Part shown: in pieces, positions 1-9,583 of the stretch
How positions within the stretch are numbered: position 1 is the first letter of the stretch
How the letters are laid out: each line of letters begins with the position of its first letter
DNA from: Algoriphagus kandeliae
GTDB taxonomy: Bacteria; Bacteroidota; Bacteroidia; Cytophagales; Cyclobacteriaceae
DNA: 64,000 nt
Direction of reading: 5' to 3'
Assembly (NCBI RefSeq): GCF_004571135.1
Contig: NZ_SPSB01000003.1
Location: 434,001 to 498,000 of the forward strand
The notes under the pieces: model-generated
Seen by the model: only the letters and a program-made list of their open reading frames with translations
Told to the model about the DNA's origin: nothing
Databases searched by the model: none
Program-made: the position numbers and the translations under genes

Positions 1-16
1 TTGAGGGAGACCAAAT

Positions 17-712
17 ATGACAAAAAAGGGCAGTTTTTTCAATCAATTTCTTCAATACCTGAAAAATCATCCTGCAGCGAGCATTGCATGGGTTTGGGCG
101 GTAAGTATTCCTTTTTTAGGCAGCCTTTTTTTAGCTGGAAATTATGAGTCAATTCTAGAAAAAGAACCGGACAGTTTATTTGATTTTACTCTCCTCGCTC
201 TTCTTGCTTCAGCCATCATGGGGTTAGCCATACTACCCACTACTCTGACTGCGCTTTTTACTGGTTTTTGGCTTGGGTGGAATGGATTCCTTTGGTTAGT
301 CGCCGCATATTCTCTGGCAAATGTGTTGGGTTATGGGGTTGGAAAATACCTGAACTTAGATTTCTTGAATTTTCTCTCAAAAAAATCTCCGACTTTCTAC
401 CAAGAGCTCGAGCAAAAAAAAAGTAATTGGGGGGCTTTGATATTTTTTATTCGCATAAGCCCTGTGATCCCTTTTGCTATTTCCAATCTTCTTTTTGCCT
501 CCCTTCAGGTTCCGCTTCGCAAAGTGTTGCTCTACGGCATTCCGGGAATGTTACCCCGAACCATCATGGCTTTTTTAGCCGGAATCGTGGCTAGTGATTT
601 TATGGAAGCAAAAAACAATCTCCAGGAACCTTGGCAAATTACTTTGCTGATCCTCTTACTAATAATTAGTATTTGGGGAATTTGGATTAATTGGAAAAAG
701 TCCAAATCCTAG
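17..712 (+). CDS. VTT/SNARE-associated (TVP38/TMEM64-like) membrane protein
   Basis: This 231-residue protein is mostly hydrophobic, with about five membrane segments (roughly residues 20-40, 55-85, 88-108, 140-165 and 205-225). Between them lies a glycine/proline-rich core that includes FFIRISPVIPFAISN near residue 145. That pattern (an Arg followed by two prolines in a re-entrant segment) is typical of the VTT domain family, known as DedA/TVP38 lipid scramblase-like transporters of the inner membrane. The substrate cannot be read from sequence. The gene ends 4 bp inside the oppositely oriented PorU-like gene, so the two converge with overlapping stops. No operon partner is visible because the window begins just upstream. 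Confidence 0.8.
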   Translation: MTKKGSFFNQFLQYLKNHPAASIAWVWAVSIPFLGSLFLAGNYESILEKEPDSLFDFTLLALLASAIMGLAILPTTLTALFTGFWLGWNGFLWLVAAYSLANVLGYGVGKYLNLDFLNFLSKKSPTFYQELEQKKSNWGALIFFIRISPVIPFAISNLLFASLQVPLRKVLLYGIPGMLPRTIMAFLAGIVASDFMEAKNNLQEPWQITLLILLLIISIWGIWINWKKSKS

Positions 713-3700
713 CGCAAGAGGTACATTTTCCCATAGCCTTGACGGAAAGCTCGGTCCCCTGCAGTTGGACGATGTTCCATGAATTGGCCATTTTTACGAA
801 CCAATACGCGATAGATATACACCCCATTGGCTAGTTGGTCTCCGTATTCATCGCGACCATCCCAAGCATATTCTGTGATATTATTCCCTATCCGAATTGG
901 CCCCAATTCTTCCTGTAAAATCTCTCTCACCACTCGTCCTGTGACCGTCATAATTTGAATTTTAATTTCATCCGGGATTTCTGCACCAGTCACAGTAAAC
1001 ACGAACCGGACACTGGTACTAAATGGATTCGGATAAGGGTAGAAATTCGTGATTTGAGATTCATTCACCACCTCAAAAGTCACCTGATAAGGCTCCGGTG
1101 AATCTTCATTTTGAACCTTTAAGGTGTACATTCCATCCTCTAGTGGTCCTGGTTGGAAGGAAACTCTAAAATCCTGATTTTCTGAGGCAGGAATCCATGT
1201 CAGCTTTGGATCCGAAAAATTGATTCGCTCAAATTCGCAGGACTCACAGTTTTTCTTGAGGAAAATATCAAGTCCTACTGTGTCTTTTTTATAGATAAGA
1301 CTTTGGTCATTTTTCAGAATGGTATTGATCAAAACAGTAGGAGAAACGATATCCCCATCCATAATATAAATTCCATCAAAATTCACATCAAGTAAGGCTT
1401 GGCTGTCATCCGCCTCCACTTCGAAATAGATTCCTAAATCGACTTGATTGTTTCGATAAGTCTGTTCTGGCAAAATTCTCGGATTGGCAAAAATCTGTAC
1501 TTCATAGCTTCCCGATTTTCCAATGGTATTGAACTCAATCACATGCGAAAAAGACTCTCCTGCTTTCAAGGCAGGAAACTTTTTAGAGAAATTCTCTACA
1601 GCTCTTGTTCGTGAATTGGTGATTTTCCAATCAACTTGTATGGAGTCCAAAAAGTCCAAATTGGAGACATTCGTAAATTCAAATGGAAGCGTCCCAACCT
1701 GTCCTTCTCGAAGACGAGCACTTTCTGCATTGGATTGAACCACTAGGGCTCCTTCCGGAACTCCAGTATAATTTACCTGCCAGAAATTCAAATCAGCTGG
1801 ATCGGTAGACGCCGGATCGTCCATAAGATATCTCAGCCGCAGGAATGGATAATTTTCTGAATTGATAAAAGAAAGATCTACTTGCTGATCTTGTATTCCA
1901 CCCAATAGAATTTCCTCTTCACCGGTATTATTGATTCCGATAATATCGAAGCTGGTTAATTGCTCATCTATCCAAGGTCGCTCATTGATACGCTGAATCA
2001 TGCGCTCCCAATTACTGGAAGGTCCGATTTGAGGAGTCACAATTACGCCTTCACTGATATATCCCTGCAATGCCGTTTTGAAACTCAAGGTTTGCTGGCT
2101 AGCCGGCAATTCAAAATCAGGATTCCCAATAATCTCCAGGGCTTCGCCTGGCTTCATTCCTTTTCTTCCATAAAGGATATAAGGATCACCCGATTTTAGA
2201 TTTCGAAGTGTGACCTCACTCGCTCCAAACTCCTTCAATCGGGCATAAGCCTGATCAGGCCAATCATCGAAATTGACACTGCCCACTGAAAATATAACCA
2301 CATAATCTCCTTCAGGGACATTCTCGGTGTAATCATCCAACATGGTGCGGCCCGGAGCAACGATCCAAGCATTTCGAATGCTTTGAATCAATTGAGGCGG
2401 TCGGCCACAGGATCTACTATCCAAAATATCAAAACCTGGAACAGGAACCGGGAGATATGGTTGCAAGGTTTTTTGCTGGAAAGTGACCAATCCTAAGGAA
2501 CCATTTGGACAAAGTCGGCTATTGGCATTGTTGACATTATCTATGATCTGAGGTACGTCATTCAGGTAAAACTGGGTATTTCTGAATGACAGAGTATCAA
2601 CCTGAGCTCCGATGGTAAATACCTCAAAACCTAAACTTTGCTCCAGATATTCCCATTGAGAGGCCGACTCATCGAGCTTAAGATTGTCCAGTAAATTTTC
2701 ATTTAACTGTGGGATTTCCCGCTGGGTCCAGCCTTCCGGTCCATTTTGGATAAAGGAAAAGGAAGAATTAGTCCAAGCATCAGTTTCTCCTGGCAATGGT
2801 TCTTGATACTTGGATCTCCAATAGTAGGTAAGTGAATCATTTCCGGCTAATAAATCTATATTCCATCGGAAAAGTCCTTTGGTAGGGATTCTAATTTCTT
2901 TGCGGTAAGCAGAATTGAAATTAGATGCTGTATCCAACTGAACAATGATGGTTCTTTCCAAATCATTCTTTCCAGGAACTTGCCCAACTAGTTCAAGTTC
3001 TTTCGTATTAATAATTCCATAATTCAGCGGGAATAGGTGAAGCGTCCCACTGAGTGGAATAAATTGGGTGAAGCTGATTTGGTTATTAGAAAAAGCCATC
3101 TCATCCACCTCCTGCTTTCTATTCACTTCCAGTTCAAATACATTCTCTCCAGCAGAGTTTATCTCTTGATTTGGAATAGAAAAAAACAAGGTATCCAAGC
3201 GATTCGTAGAAGGAATTTTAACTTCTGGATAATCAATTACCGTCCCATCCGGTAATCTTCGACGAATGCGATAATGAATCGAATCTCGACTTGTAATTCC
3301 AATATTTCGAAGAACAAAACTCAACTTCAAGCTGTCGGAAAGCGAAGAAATCGGATCATTTGAAAAACTCTCAATTCTCACTTCCGACTCATTTAAAAAA
3401 TAATCCGGCTTATCAGCTGGAAACAGACGAACTCCAGGATCTCCCAATAAAATCATCTGCTCCATGTGGGAATAATTCAGGGGATTAGTCCCATAGAGTT
3501 CAATCAAACGGGTTTCGGAACCTCTTTTCACTTCTCCTACCGTTTGGTAAATAGTCGCACTATCGGCAAAGGCCTCCAAATAAAATTGCTCCGAATACCT
3601 TCTCAGGTACACATCCACACCAATAGATGAATTTGCAAGTATGTTGGAAGCTCCTTTTTCAGCAGCCATTACCCAATCTTCTCCTTGGGTGTAATTTGTA

Positions 3701-5727
3701 CCAAAAGCACTACCATAATCGCAGCCATTGAAAAGCATGACTGGATACTTTCCTTTGTTCTGATAATTGATGGTCGGATCGGAAGCAAAACCGATATCGA
3801 TATCCAAAATAGTCGGAGATCCATGCCCGAAGAAGGTTACCAATGATCTACCCTCATTTAAGTCTCCAGTGATGTCGATGACTTCTACCACACTATTGGA
3901 TCGTTTTCGGTAGGTAGTCACATTTCCTCCTAAAAATGGCCCCTCAGCGATTGCCTTAAACCCATTTAGAAAACTGAAATAACGATCCAATTCCAACTCA
4001 GAAACTCCCCCTCCCAAATGAATCAATTCTTTTTGCCAAGGAGCTGACAAGCCTACCTCATCTTTTTCTATGGCTTTTTTGAGATAGATTTCAAGTTCCT
4101 GTGAATTTTTTGCTGGGATTCGGCCGATGGCTATGGCTGGTATATTTGGATTTTCTGGATCCAAACCAACCACAAATTCATTATCCGAAAAAGGATATCC
4201 CGCCACAGGAATCAGACTTTGGAAAGGAAAAATGGAAGGTTTATTCCGGTAGAAATACGTAATCCCTCCATCTCTCGCAGTGGAGTAAATTGCCAATCCT
4301 CTTCCAGCTAATAACACGTGAGAAGGTCGATGAACCGGATAATATGCTTTTAAAAAGTTGACCAAAGCCAAAGGAGTCTCTTCCCCAAAGGAAAACTGAT
4401 TGTACAAATCCTCCATCAAAAGAGTCAAGGTATCGTAGCTACCTCCAAGAGACGAGGCCCGATGCTCCGCATAGGCTTTTAATGGATTTTCAAACTCCGT
4501 TCCTGCTTTTTCTAATTCACGATGCCCAACCAATAAGTAATTCGCAGATTGTGAAAGGTAATCGCGAAAACGAATCTTTTCCAGTTGGGTTACATCCTGA
4601 ATATGAGCTTCATTTTCTAACCAAATTCGACTAGCTCTACCTTCTTTCCCTACCTGTAATCTCAATTCATTTCCACTTTGGCCCAAAAGTAGACGCTCTG
4701 GATTTTCCAAATCGAAAACATCAATAGCACTGTAAGTTTGAGACAAACTGGATAAACGAACCTGAGAAATTCCCGCTGGTACCTCCATTGTTTCAAACTC
4801 CAATTCTCCATTTGCAGGAGCTTTTTGATAAACTATGCGGGCATATGTAATCGAAATATTATCCGTTGACTCTGCCCCAATCGGACTAACCGTAATCAGA
4901 ATATTCCCAGAAGGGTCAAAGTCTGCATACTGAAGCGGGATTTCTAAGTAAATCGTATTGAAATTTTCAAATTCAGCCTGCTGAGCTATCCGAAGCGTAG
5001 CATTATTTTTCCCGACACTGATTCTTGCCAAATGTGCATTTAGTGATCTACCAACAAGTCCTATTTCTAATTTTGGAGAACCAGCATTGACGATTTGACC
5101 TAGATTTTCGAAAGCGATTGACCGTACATTTCCCTTTGTCAAGACTGAACTCATCCAACCTTCCCCTATGTCGTATTTTGAAAGTCGGAAGCCCAGAGCA
5201 TACGAATTCCCCAAGGAAAACTGCTCCCCAAAAACCTGAATTTTTGAGCTTTGATAATTTGATATTTGGGGAAGTTCGGCAGGTGGTGCTAATCGAACCG
5301 CCATTCGTTTCCCTTGTCGATTTGGCTGTATGGTCAGGAAAAATGCAGTACTATCTGAATGCGTATTGTAGTAAGGGTTTACTGGAATAATATCTCTATA
5401 AAGGACAGAGTCCAAAGTGGCATCATTTCGCTTTCCAAAAAATTCGATGAAATCCCCTGCATCCAATCGTCCATCTCCTTCTCCCTCCACATGAATCGCG
5501 ATCTCTTTACCTCGATGGTACATGCTCAAATTCCGAGGATCCAGCGAATTCAGATTGATCCCTGCAGCCTCCAATGCTTCAGGACGAATTCGGTAGATTC
5601 CGTCACTTCCGGTTTTGATTTTGTAATAATCTTGGTCAAAGGAATACCAAGCCCCGTCTTGCGCGGCAAGAGGCAAAGCCCAAAAAAGGAGCAGAACAAT
5701 TCTTAATGCTGACTTCAATACTCCCAT
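709..5727 (-). CDS. porU: Gingipain-family (C25) peptidase, PorU/PorU2-like type IX secretion sortase
   Basis: This is a very large (1672 aa) exported protein with a signal peptide (residues 1-22, ending LPLAAQ). The C25 peptidase core lies at about residues 395-770. It carries the catalytic histidine in FFGHGSP (about His635) and the cysteine in LFNGCDYG (about Cys669). Long beta-sandwich regions follow, and the end resembles a FlgD/T9SS-tail Ig fold (YPYPNPF near 1560, then WDGRDEYGDQLANGVYIYRV). In the family, PorU cleaves the C-terminal signal of T9SS cargo and links it to surface lipopolysaccharide. The gene overlaps the upstream barrel gene by 13 bp on the same strand, as expected for a porV-porU unit. 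The length suggests the long PorU2-type paralogue, so cargo-processing by this copy is inferred. Confidence 0.85.
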   Translation of the reverse strand: MGVLKSALRIVLLLFWALPLAAQDGAWYSFDQDYYKIKTGSDGIYRIRPEALEAAGINLNSLDPRNLSMYHRGKEIAIHVEGEGDGRLDAGDFIEFFGKRNDATLDSVLYRDIIPVNPYYNTHSDSTAFFLTIQPNRQGKRMAVRLAPPAELPQISNYQSSKIQVFGEQFSLGNSYALGFRLSKYDIGEGWMSSVLTKGNVRSIAFENLGQIVNAGSPKLEIGLVGRSLNAHLARISVGKNNATLRIAQQAEFENFNTIYLEIPLQYADFDPSGNILITVSPIGAESTDNISITYARIVYQKAPANGELEFETMEVPAGISQVRLSSLSQTYSAIDVFDLENPERLLLGQSGNELRLQVGKEGRASRIWLENEAHIQDVTQLEKIRFRDYLSQSANYLLVGHRELEKAGTEFENPLKAYAEHRASSLGGSYDTLTLLMEDLYNQFSFGEETPLALVNFLKAYYPVHRPSHVLLAGRGLAIYSTARDGGITYFYRNKPSIFPFQSLIPVAGYPFSDNEFVVGLDPENPNIPAIAIGRIPAKNSQELEIYLKKAIEKDEVGLSAPWQKELIHLGGGVSELELDRYFSFLNGFKAIAEGPFLGGNVTTYRKRSNSVVEVIDITGDLNEGRSLVTFFGHGSPTILDIDIGFASDPTINYQNKGKYPVMLFNGCDYGSAFGTNYTQGEDWVMAAEKGASNILANSSIGVDVYLRRYSEQFYLEAFADSATIYQTVGEVKRGSETRLIELYGTNPLNYSHMEQMILLGDPGVRLFPADKPDYFLNESEVRIESFSNDPISSLSDSLKLSFVLRNIGITSRDSIHYRIRRRLPDGTVIDYPEVKIPSTNRLDTLFFSIPNQEINSAGENVFELEVNRKQEVDEMAFSNNQISFTQFIPLSGTLHLFPLNYGIINTKELELVGQVPGKNDLERTIIVQLDTASNFNSAYRKEIRIPTKGLFRWNIDLLAGNDSLTYYWRSKYQEPLPGETDAWTNSSFSFIQNGPEGWTQREIPQLNENLLDNLKLDESASQWEYLEQSLGFEVFTIGAQVDTLSFRNTQFYLNDVPQIIDNVNNANSRLCPNGSLGLVTFQQKTLQPYLPVPVPGFDILDSRSCGRPPQLIQSIRNAWIVAPGRTMLDDYTENVPEGDYVVIFSVGSVNFDDWPDQAYARLKEFGASEVTLRNLKSGDPYILYGRKGMKPGEALEIIGNPDFELPASQQTLSFKTALQGYISEGVIVTPQIGPSSNWERMIQRINERPWIDEQLTSFDIIGINNTGEEEILLGGIQDQQVDLSFINSENYPFLRLRYLMDDPASTDPADLNFWQVNYTGVPEGALVVQSNAESARLREGQVGTLPFEFTNVSNLDFLDSIQVDWKITNSRTRAVENFSKKFPALKAGESFSHVIEFNTIGKSGSYEVQIFANPRILPEQTYRNNQVDLGIYFEVEADDSQALLDVNFDGIYIMDGDIVSPTVLINTILKNDQSLIYKKDTVGLDIFLKKNCESCEFERINFSDPKLTWIPASENQDFRVSFQPGPLEDGMYTLKVQNEDSPEPYQVTFEVVNESQITNFYPYPNPFSTSVRFVFTVTGAEIPDEIKIQIMTVTGRVVREILQEELGPIRIGNNITEYAWDGRDEYGDQLANGVYIYRVLVRKNGQFMEHRPTAGDRAFRQGYGKMYLLR

Positions 5728-6845
5728 CCTTTAAATTTTCTATCTTCTTCCTTCAACTTCTCCAAAGAAACCTTTACACTAAAGATATGTGAATAAGGCG
5801 TGTCTGAAACATTCCCAATATCTGATAATGCATAGTCAATTTGGAAGCGCTCATTTATAATAAACCCTAATCCAGTGCTAGGAAGAAAATTCAAATTACG
5901 CTCTCCCTGAAAATTCTTGATGTATTGGAGATTGCTAATTCCGGCCCGAATAAATACCGATTTCTTAAAACCTAATTCCAAACCTAGGCGAGGATCAATG
6001 CTCAAAAGGGAAGTTGAAATCACCGTATTTCTGTTACCATCAAAGGTCATTTCTAAGTCCAATGCAGAAGTCAGAGCAAACTTTTCTCCGAAACTCCAGA
6101 TATAGGAAACACTGCTGATGGCACGAGGCAATGTCAATTCCACTGAATTGAGCGGGATTTCGTTGTTGGTGGAAGAATAAATATCTCTAACCAATTCGGC
6201 ATTGTGCGCCCATGCATTAAAAGTGGTAGTGATATCCCGCAGCATCAGCCCAACGGTCAATTTTTTATGGACATACATTCCTCCCACATCAAGTCCAAAA
6301 CCCCAAGCTGAAGCGAATTTCCCAACATTTCGATGGATCACCTTGGCATTAGCTCCAACCTTAATCTTATCAGAAATAGCCCTTGCATAGGTTAACAAAA
6401 GGGCATAATCCGCCGCATTGAAAAATTGGATATTGTTATAATTCAAAGCTCCATTTGCATCGTAAAGAAATCTGGTATCAGGAATATCATCTACCCCAAA
6501 ACGGATCAATGATACGGCAATTTGGCTCTGATCTTTCAATGGAGTGGTAAAGGCTAAATAATCGAACTGAGCGATCCCCGCAAAATATTCCGCATGCATC
6601 AAGGTAGCCTCATACTTGTGATTGGTCCCAAAAAGACCCGCAGGATTCCAGAAGGAAGCAGTGACATCACGGACAGCCGAAACCTGTGCTCCTCCCATTC
6701 CCAAAGCCCGAGCTCCTACTCCGATATTCAAAAACTCATTGGAATATTTGGGTGTCAAGTCTTGACCAGCTGCTTCTGACAGATGGCAAAATAAAAAAAG
6801 TATACAGCCGAAAAGCCTTAGAAAAGATCCTAGATTCTTAATCAC
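5715..6845 (-). CDS. porV: PorV/PorQ-family outer membrane barrel of type IX secretion
   Basis: This 376-residue protein has a signal peptide (about residues 1-27, LSEAAGQ). The mature start, YSNEFLNIGVGARALGMGGA, is the PorV/PorQ signature, followed by alternating beta strands typical of a FadL-like barrel. PorV shuttles cargo from the T9SS translocon to the PorU sortase at the cell surface; PorQ-type paralogues act similarly. Its stop lies 13 bp inside the downstream peptidase gene, indicating one transcript and translational coupling. The choice between PorV and a PorV-like paralogue cannot be settled from sequence alone. Confidence 0.82.
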   Translation of the reverse strand: MIKNLGSFLRLFGCILFLFCHLSEAAGQDLTPKYSNEFLNIGVGARALGMGGAQVSAVRDVTASFWNPAGLFGTNHKYEATLMHAEYFAGIAQFDYLAFTTPLKDQSQIAVSLIRFGVDDIPDTRFLYDANGALNYNNIQFFNAADYALLLTYARAISDKIKVGANAKVIHRNVGKFASAWGFGLDVGGMYVHKKLTVGLMLRDITTTFNAWAHNAELVRDIYSSTNNEIPLNSVELTLPRAISSVSYIWSFGEKFALTSALDLEMTFDGNRNTVISTSLLSIDPRLGLELGFKKSVFIRAGISNLQYIKNFQGERNLNFLPSTGLGFIINERFQIDYALSDIGNVSDTPYSHIFSVKVSLEKLKEEDRKFKGWEY

Positions 6846-7190
6846 AATTCCAAAATAACCAAAATCTTTTTAGACAAATTACTGGATTCAATTTTCTCGA
6901 AAACTTGATCGGTTTATGTACACAATCGGACAGTTTTCTGTACGTAAATTAACATTTATTTGGAGCATTCTTGAAGCCCAGAAAATACTTTGAAAAAATT
7001 TTCCAAAATGAGCTTTTCTCAAAAAAGCGCCCAATTCGATCAAAAAAGCACTTTTTAAAAAAATCAAATGCATAAAACCTCTTCTTTATGCCTAGAATTA
7101 GGTAATACAAGGTAGCTTGGAAAAGATTGGTATCATTTTTCATCCTTGAAGAGTGAGGAAAAAAATCTTTTCCACTAAAAAACCAACCTT
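6846..7190. other. Intergenic spacer between divergent porV and padR
   Basis: This 345-bp AT-rich spacer separates two divergent transcription units and so must hold promoters in both directions. I see short weak ORFs only, no clear hairpin terminator and no convincing conserved gene. The stretch around 6905-6960 is a plausible promoter area for the leftward porV-porU unit. Confidence 0.5.
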
Positions 7191-7520
7191 ATGAATATTG
7201 CCAACACACAAATTCAAATGAGAAAAGGGCTTTTGGAGCTTTGTGTTCTTCATATCATATCTAGGGGCGAAGTATACACCTCGGATTTGATTGAAGAGCT
7301 CACTCAAGCCCAGATAATCGTGGTAGAAGGCACTCTCTATCCCCTTCTAAATCGTCTCAAATCCTCCGAACTAGTCGAATATCGATGGGTGGAATCCGAA
7401 TCCGGACCACCTAGAAAGTACTATTCGATTACAGATCAAGGAAAAGAGTTTCTAGAAACACTTCAGGATACCTGGAATTCTCTGATGAACTCCACCCAAG
7501 CAATCACCCAAAAGAAATGA
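7191..7520 (+). CDS. PadR-family transcriptional regulator
   Basis: A 109-residue protein made almost wholly of a winged-helix domain. RKGLLELCVLHIIS, then TLYPLLNRLKSSELVEYRW, then GPPRKYYSITDQGK near residue 85 is the PadR family signature (wing with PRKYY..T..G). PadR proteins are dimeric repressors. It lies 45 bp upstream of a double PspC-domain gene on the same strand, a pairing common in Bacteroidota. The likely job is autoregulation together with control of that envelope-stress gene; this is inferred from neighbourhood. Confidence 0.9.
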   Translation: MNIANTQIQMRKGLLELCVLHIISRGEVYTSDLIEELTQAQIIVVEGTLYPLLNRLKSSELVEYRWVESESGPPRKYYSITDQGKEFLETLQDTWNSLMNSTQAITQKK

Positions 7521-7565
7521 AATCGGAACTAGTATCCGGAAGCAGACGAAAAAATTGACAAGACC

Positions 7566-9524
7566 ATGAAAAAGACAATAAGTATCAACATCAGCGGAAT
7601 CTTATTCCACATCGAAGAGGATGGCTATGATACCTTGCGCAAATACCTTGACGCGATCAATAAGCATTTCTCTTCCTACCCCGACAATCAGGAAATCATC
7701 TCGGATATCGAAAATCGTATTGCTGAGATTTTCCTTAGCAACCTGAAAAACAATAAGCAGGTCATCACTGCTGAAAATGTAGACAACCTCATCAAAAAAA
7801 TGGGGACCATCGCTGATTTCGTTTCTGTGGAGGAAAACGAAACAGAAAAAGAGCAGAATGAAGAAAAAGCAAGCTCAGATGATTTCTACAAGTATGTGAC
7901 CCCACCGGATGCGGACAAAAAGGGCTATAAAAAATTGATGCGATCCGAACCCAAAAAGATCTTGGGTGGGGTTTGCGCAGGAATCGCCAACTATTTCCGA
8001 ATCGATCCACTTTGGGTACGACTGATTGCCTTACTACTACTATTTAGCGGGAATATCAACGGATCCTGGAGCGGACCGGGTCTCTTTTTGTTTGATGACT
8101 TCCGCTTGAAGTTTTCCTTTGGACTATTTGCTGTGGTGGCATATATCGTCCTGTGGATTATACTTCCAGTAAGTTATGACTATGAGGAAGACAAGAATAT
8201 CAAAAAACTCTATCGAAACCCGGATGATAAAGCCCTGGGTGGGGTTGCCAGCGGATTAGCTGCCTATTTCGGCGTAGAAGTTCTTTGGATACGCTTGGCT
8301 TTTGTTTTCCTAACTATTGCCGGGGGTTCCGGAGTCTTGATTTACCTCATCCTTTGGATCATCACCCCGGTGGCCATGTCTATCACTGAGCGAATCAAAA
8401 TGAAGGGAGGAGAAATTACCCTCGACAATATAGATTCTACTTTGAAAGAAAACATGAATCCTGTGCCTCCCCAACCGGAGTCAACTTTAAAGAAAATCGT
8501 TATGACTCCGTTCCGGATTTTGGGACAAGTCATTGAAGCAATCGGAAAAGCCTTGGGACCTTTGGGCAAATTCATATTCGCCATATTCCGAATAGTATTT
8601 GGTCTCATAGTCTTATTTATCGGGCTCGCAATTACCATTACTCCGATTTTGACTTTGGCATTCTTCTTTGAATACCTCAATCCAAATGAGTACATCATCG
8701 AAACCAATCAGGTTCCTTTTGAACTATTCACCGGGATTATACCAGATTGGTTAGCGATCAGCTCCTCTTTCCTTTTGATCATTCCAGGAATCATATTCAT
8801 GCTCTTGGGCTTGAGTGTGCTGATCAAAAAGAACCTTGTTGGAAATAGATTTGGATTGGTGGCCTTCGTTATCTGGTTGTTGTTCCTAGGAATCACTTTA
8901 TTCCAGATCCCAAGAATTGCTTCACAGTTTAAAGAAGAAAACTGGCATAGAATCTCTGAAACTATCCCAGTAACCGAGGGCACTATGTTATTGACCTTGG
9001 ATACCCAAGCGGAGGATCCTGACTTTAATGAAGTTAGCATGAAAATTGAAGGTACCGCTGATTCATTGGTTACCTTGGAAAAAGAGTTTTTCTCTCGAGG
9101 AAAAAGCAAGGCAGAGTCCTTGGAAAATGCCAAAATGTTAGGTTACCAAGTTTCAGTATTGGATTCCATCGTTACTTTCCCTCCGGGATTTGATTATAGT
9201 GCGATGGATGTCTTTAGAGACCAAAAAGTGAACCTTGTCTTGAAGGTTCCTTATGAAAAACCATTCTTGATGGATCGTTCACTGTTGGATATTCTTAGAA
9301 ACACGCTATACCGAAACGGATATAAATCCAGTGATGTACGGGAGAAAAACATTTGGGCCTTCAATGAAGCTGGTCTAGTCTGTCTGACCTGTGGGATAAC
9401 TTCGGATGAAACTGAAAATCAGAATCAAAGTGATGAAGAGAGTGAAGAAGAACAACTCAACCGGGAAAAGTTAGATAGTCTATCGCGGGTCAAATACCTG
9501 CAGCGTTTAGACTCTGTTGAATAA
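7566..9524 (+). CDS. Double PspC-domain membrane protein
   Basis: A 652-residue protein. An N-terminal soluble region (1-110) is followed by two PspC-type units: KKLMRSEPKKILGGVCAGIANYF..DPLWVRLIALLLL (about 122-200) and KLYRNPDDKALGGVASGLAAYFGVEVLWIRLAFVFL (about 215-270). Each carries one or two membrane helices. More helices follow near 320-370 and 385-460, then a C-terminal domain of about 190 residues. PspC in proteobacteria senses envelope stress with PspB. Here the protein is a larger Bacteroidota form that pairs with the PadR regulator just upstream. A strong terminator follows the stop. Confidence 0.85.
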   Translation: MKKTISINISGILFHIEEDGYDTLRKYLDAINKHFSSYPDNQEIISDIENRIAEIFLSNLKNNKQVITAENVDNLIKKMGTIADFVSVEENETEKEQNEEKASSDDFYKYVTPPDADKKGYKKLMRSEPKKILGGVCAGIANYFRIDPLWVRLIALLLLFSGNINGSWSGPGLFLFDDFRLKFSFGLFAVVAYIVLWIILPVSYDYEEDKNIKKLYRNPDDKALGGVASGLAAYFGVEVLWIRLAFVFLTIAGGSGVLIYLILWIITPVAMSITERIKMKGGEITLDNIDSTLKENMNPVPPQPESTLKKIVMTPFRILGQVIEAIGKALGPLGKFIFAIFRIVFGLIVLFIGLAITITPILTLAFFFEYLNPNEYIIETNQVPFELFTGIIPDWLAISSSFLLIIPGIIFMLLGLSVLIKKNLVGNRFGLVAFVIWLLFLGITLFQIPRIASQFKEENWHRISETIPVTEGTMLLTLDTQAEDPDFNEVSMKIEGTADSLVTLEKEFFSRGKSKAESLENAKMLGYQVSVLDSIVTFPPGFDYSAMDVFRDQKVNLVLKVPYEKPFLMDRSLLDILRNTLYRNGYKSSDVREKNIWAFNEAGLVCLTCGITSDETENQNQSDEESEEEQLNREKLDSLSRVKYLQRLDSVE

Positions 9525-9529
9525 AAACC

Positions 9530-9560
9530 GGGGCATCCAAGCAAGGATGCCCCTTTTTTT
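9530..9560 (+). terminator. Rho-independent terminator after the PspC gene
   Basis: Perfect 9-bp inverted arms (GGGGCATCC at 9530-9538 and GGATGCCCC at 9545-9553) are followed by seven T residues. It lies 6 bp after the PspC stop and ends the padR-pspC unit before the metallo-hydrolase gene. Confidence 0.9.
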
Positions 9561-9583
9561 GTATCTTCTCCAAAAAAACAACC

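Noticed and set aside
1523-5706. Rightward frames opposite the PorU-like gene
   Set aside because: Shadows of a long, well-supported gene with signal peptide and catalytic motifs.
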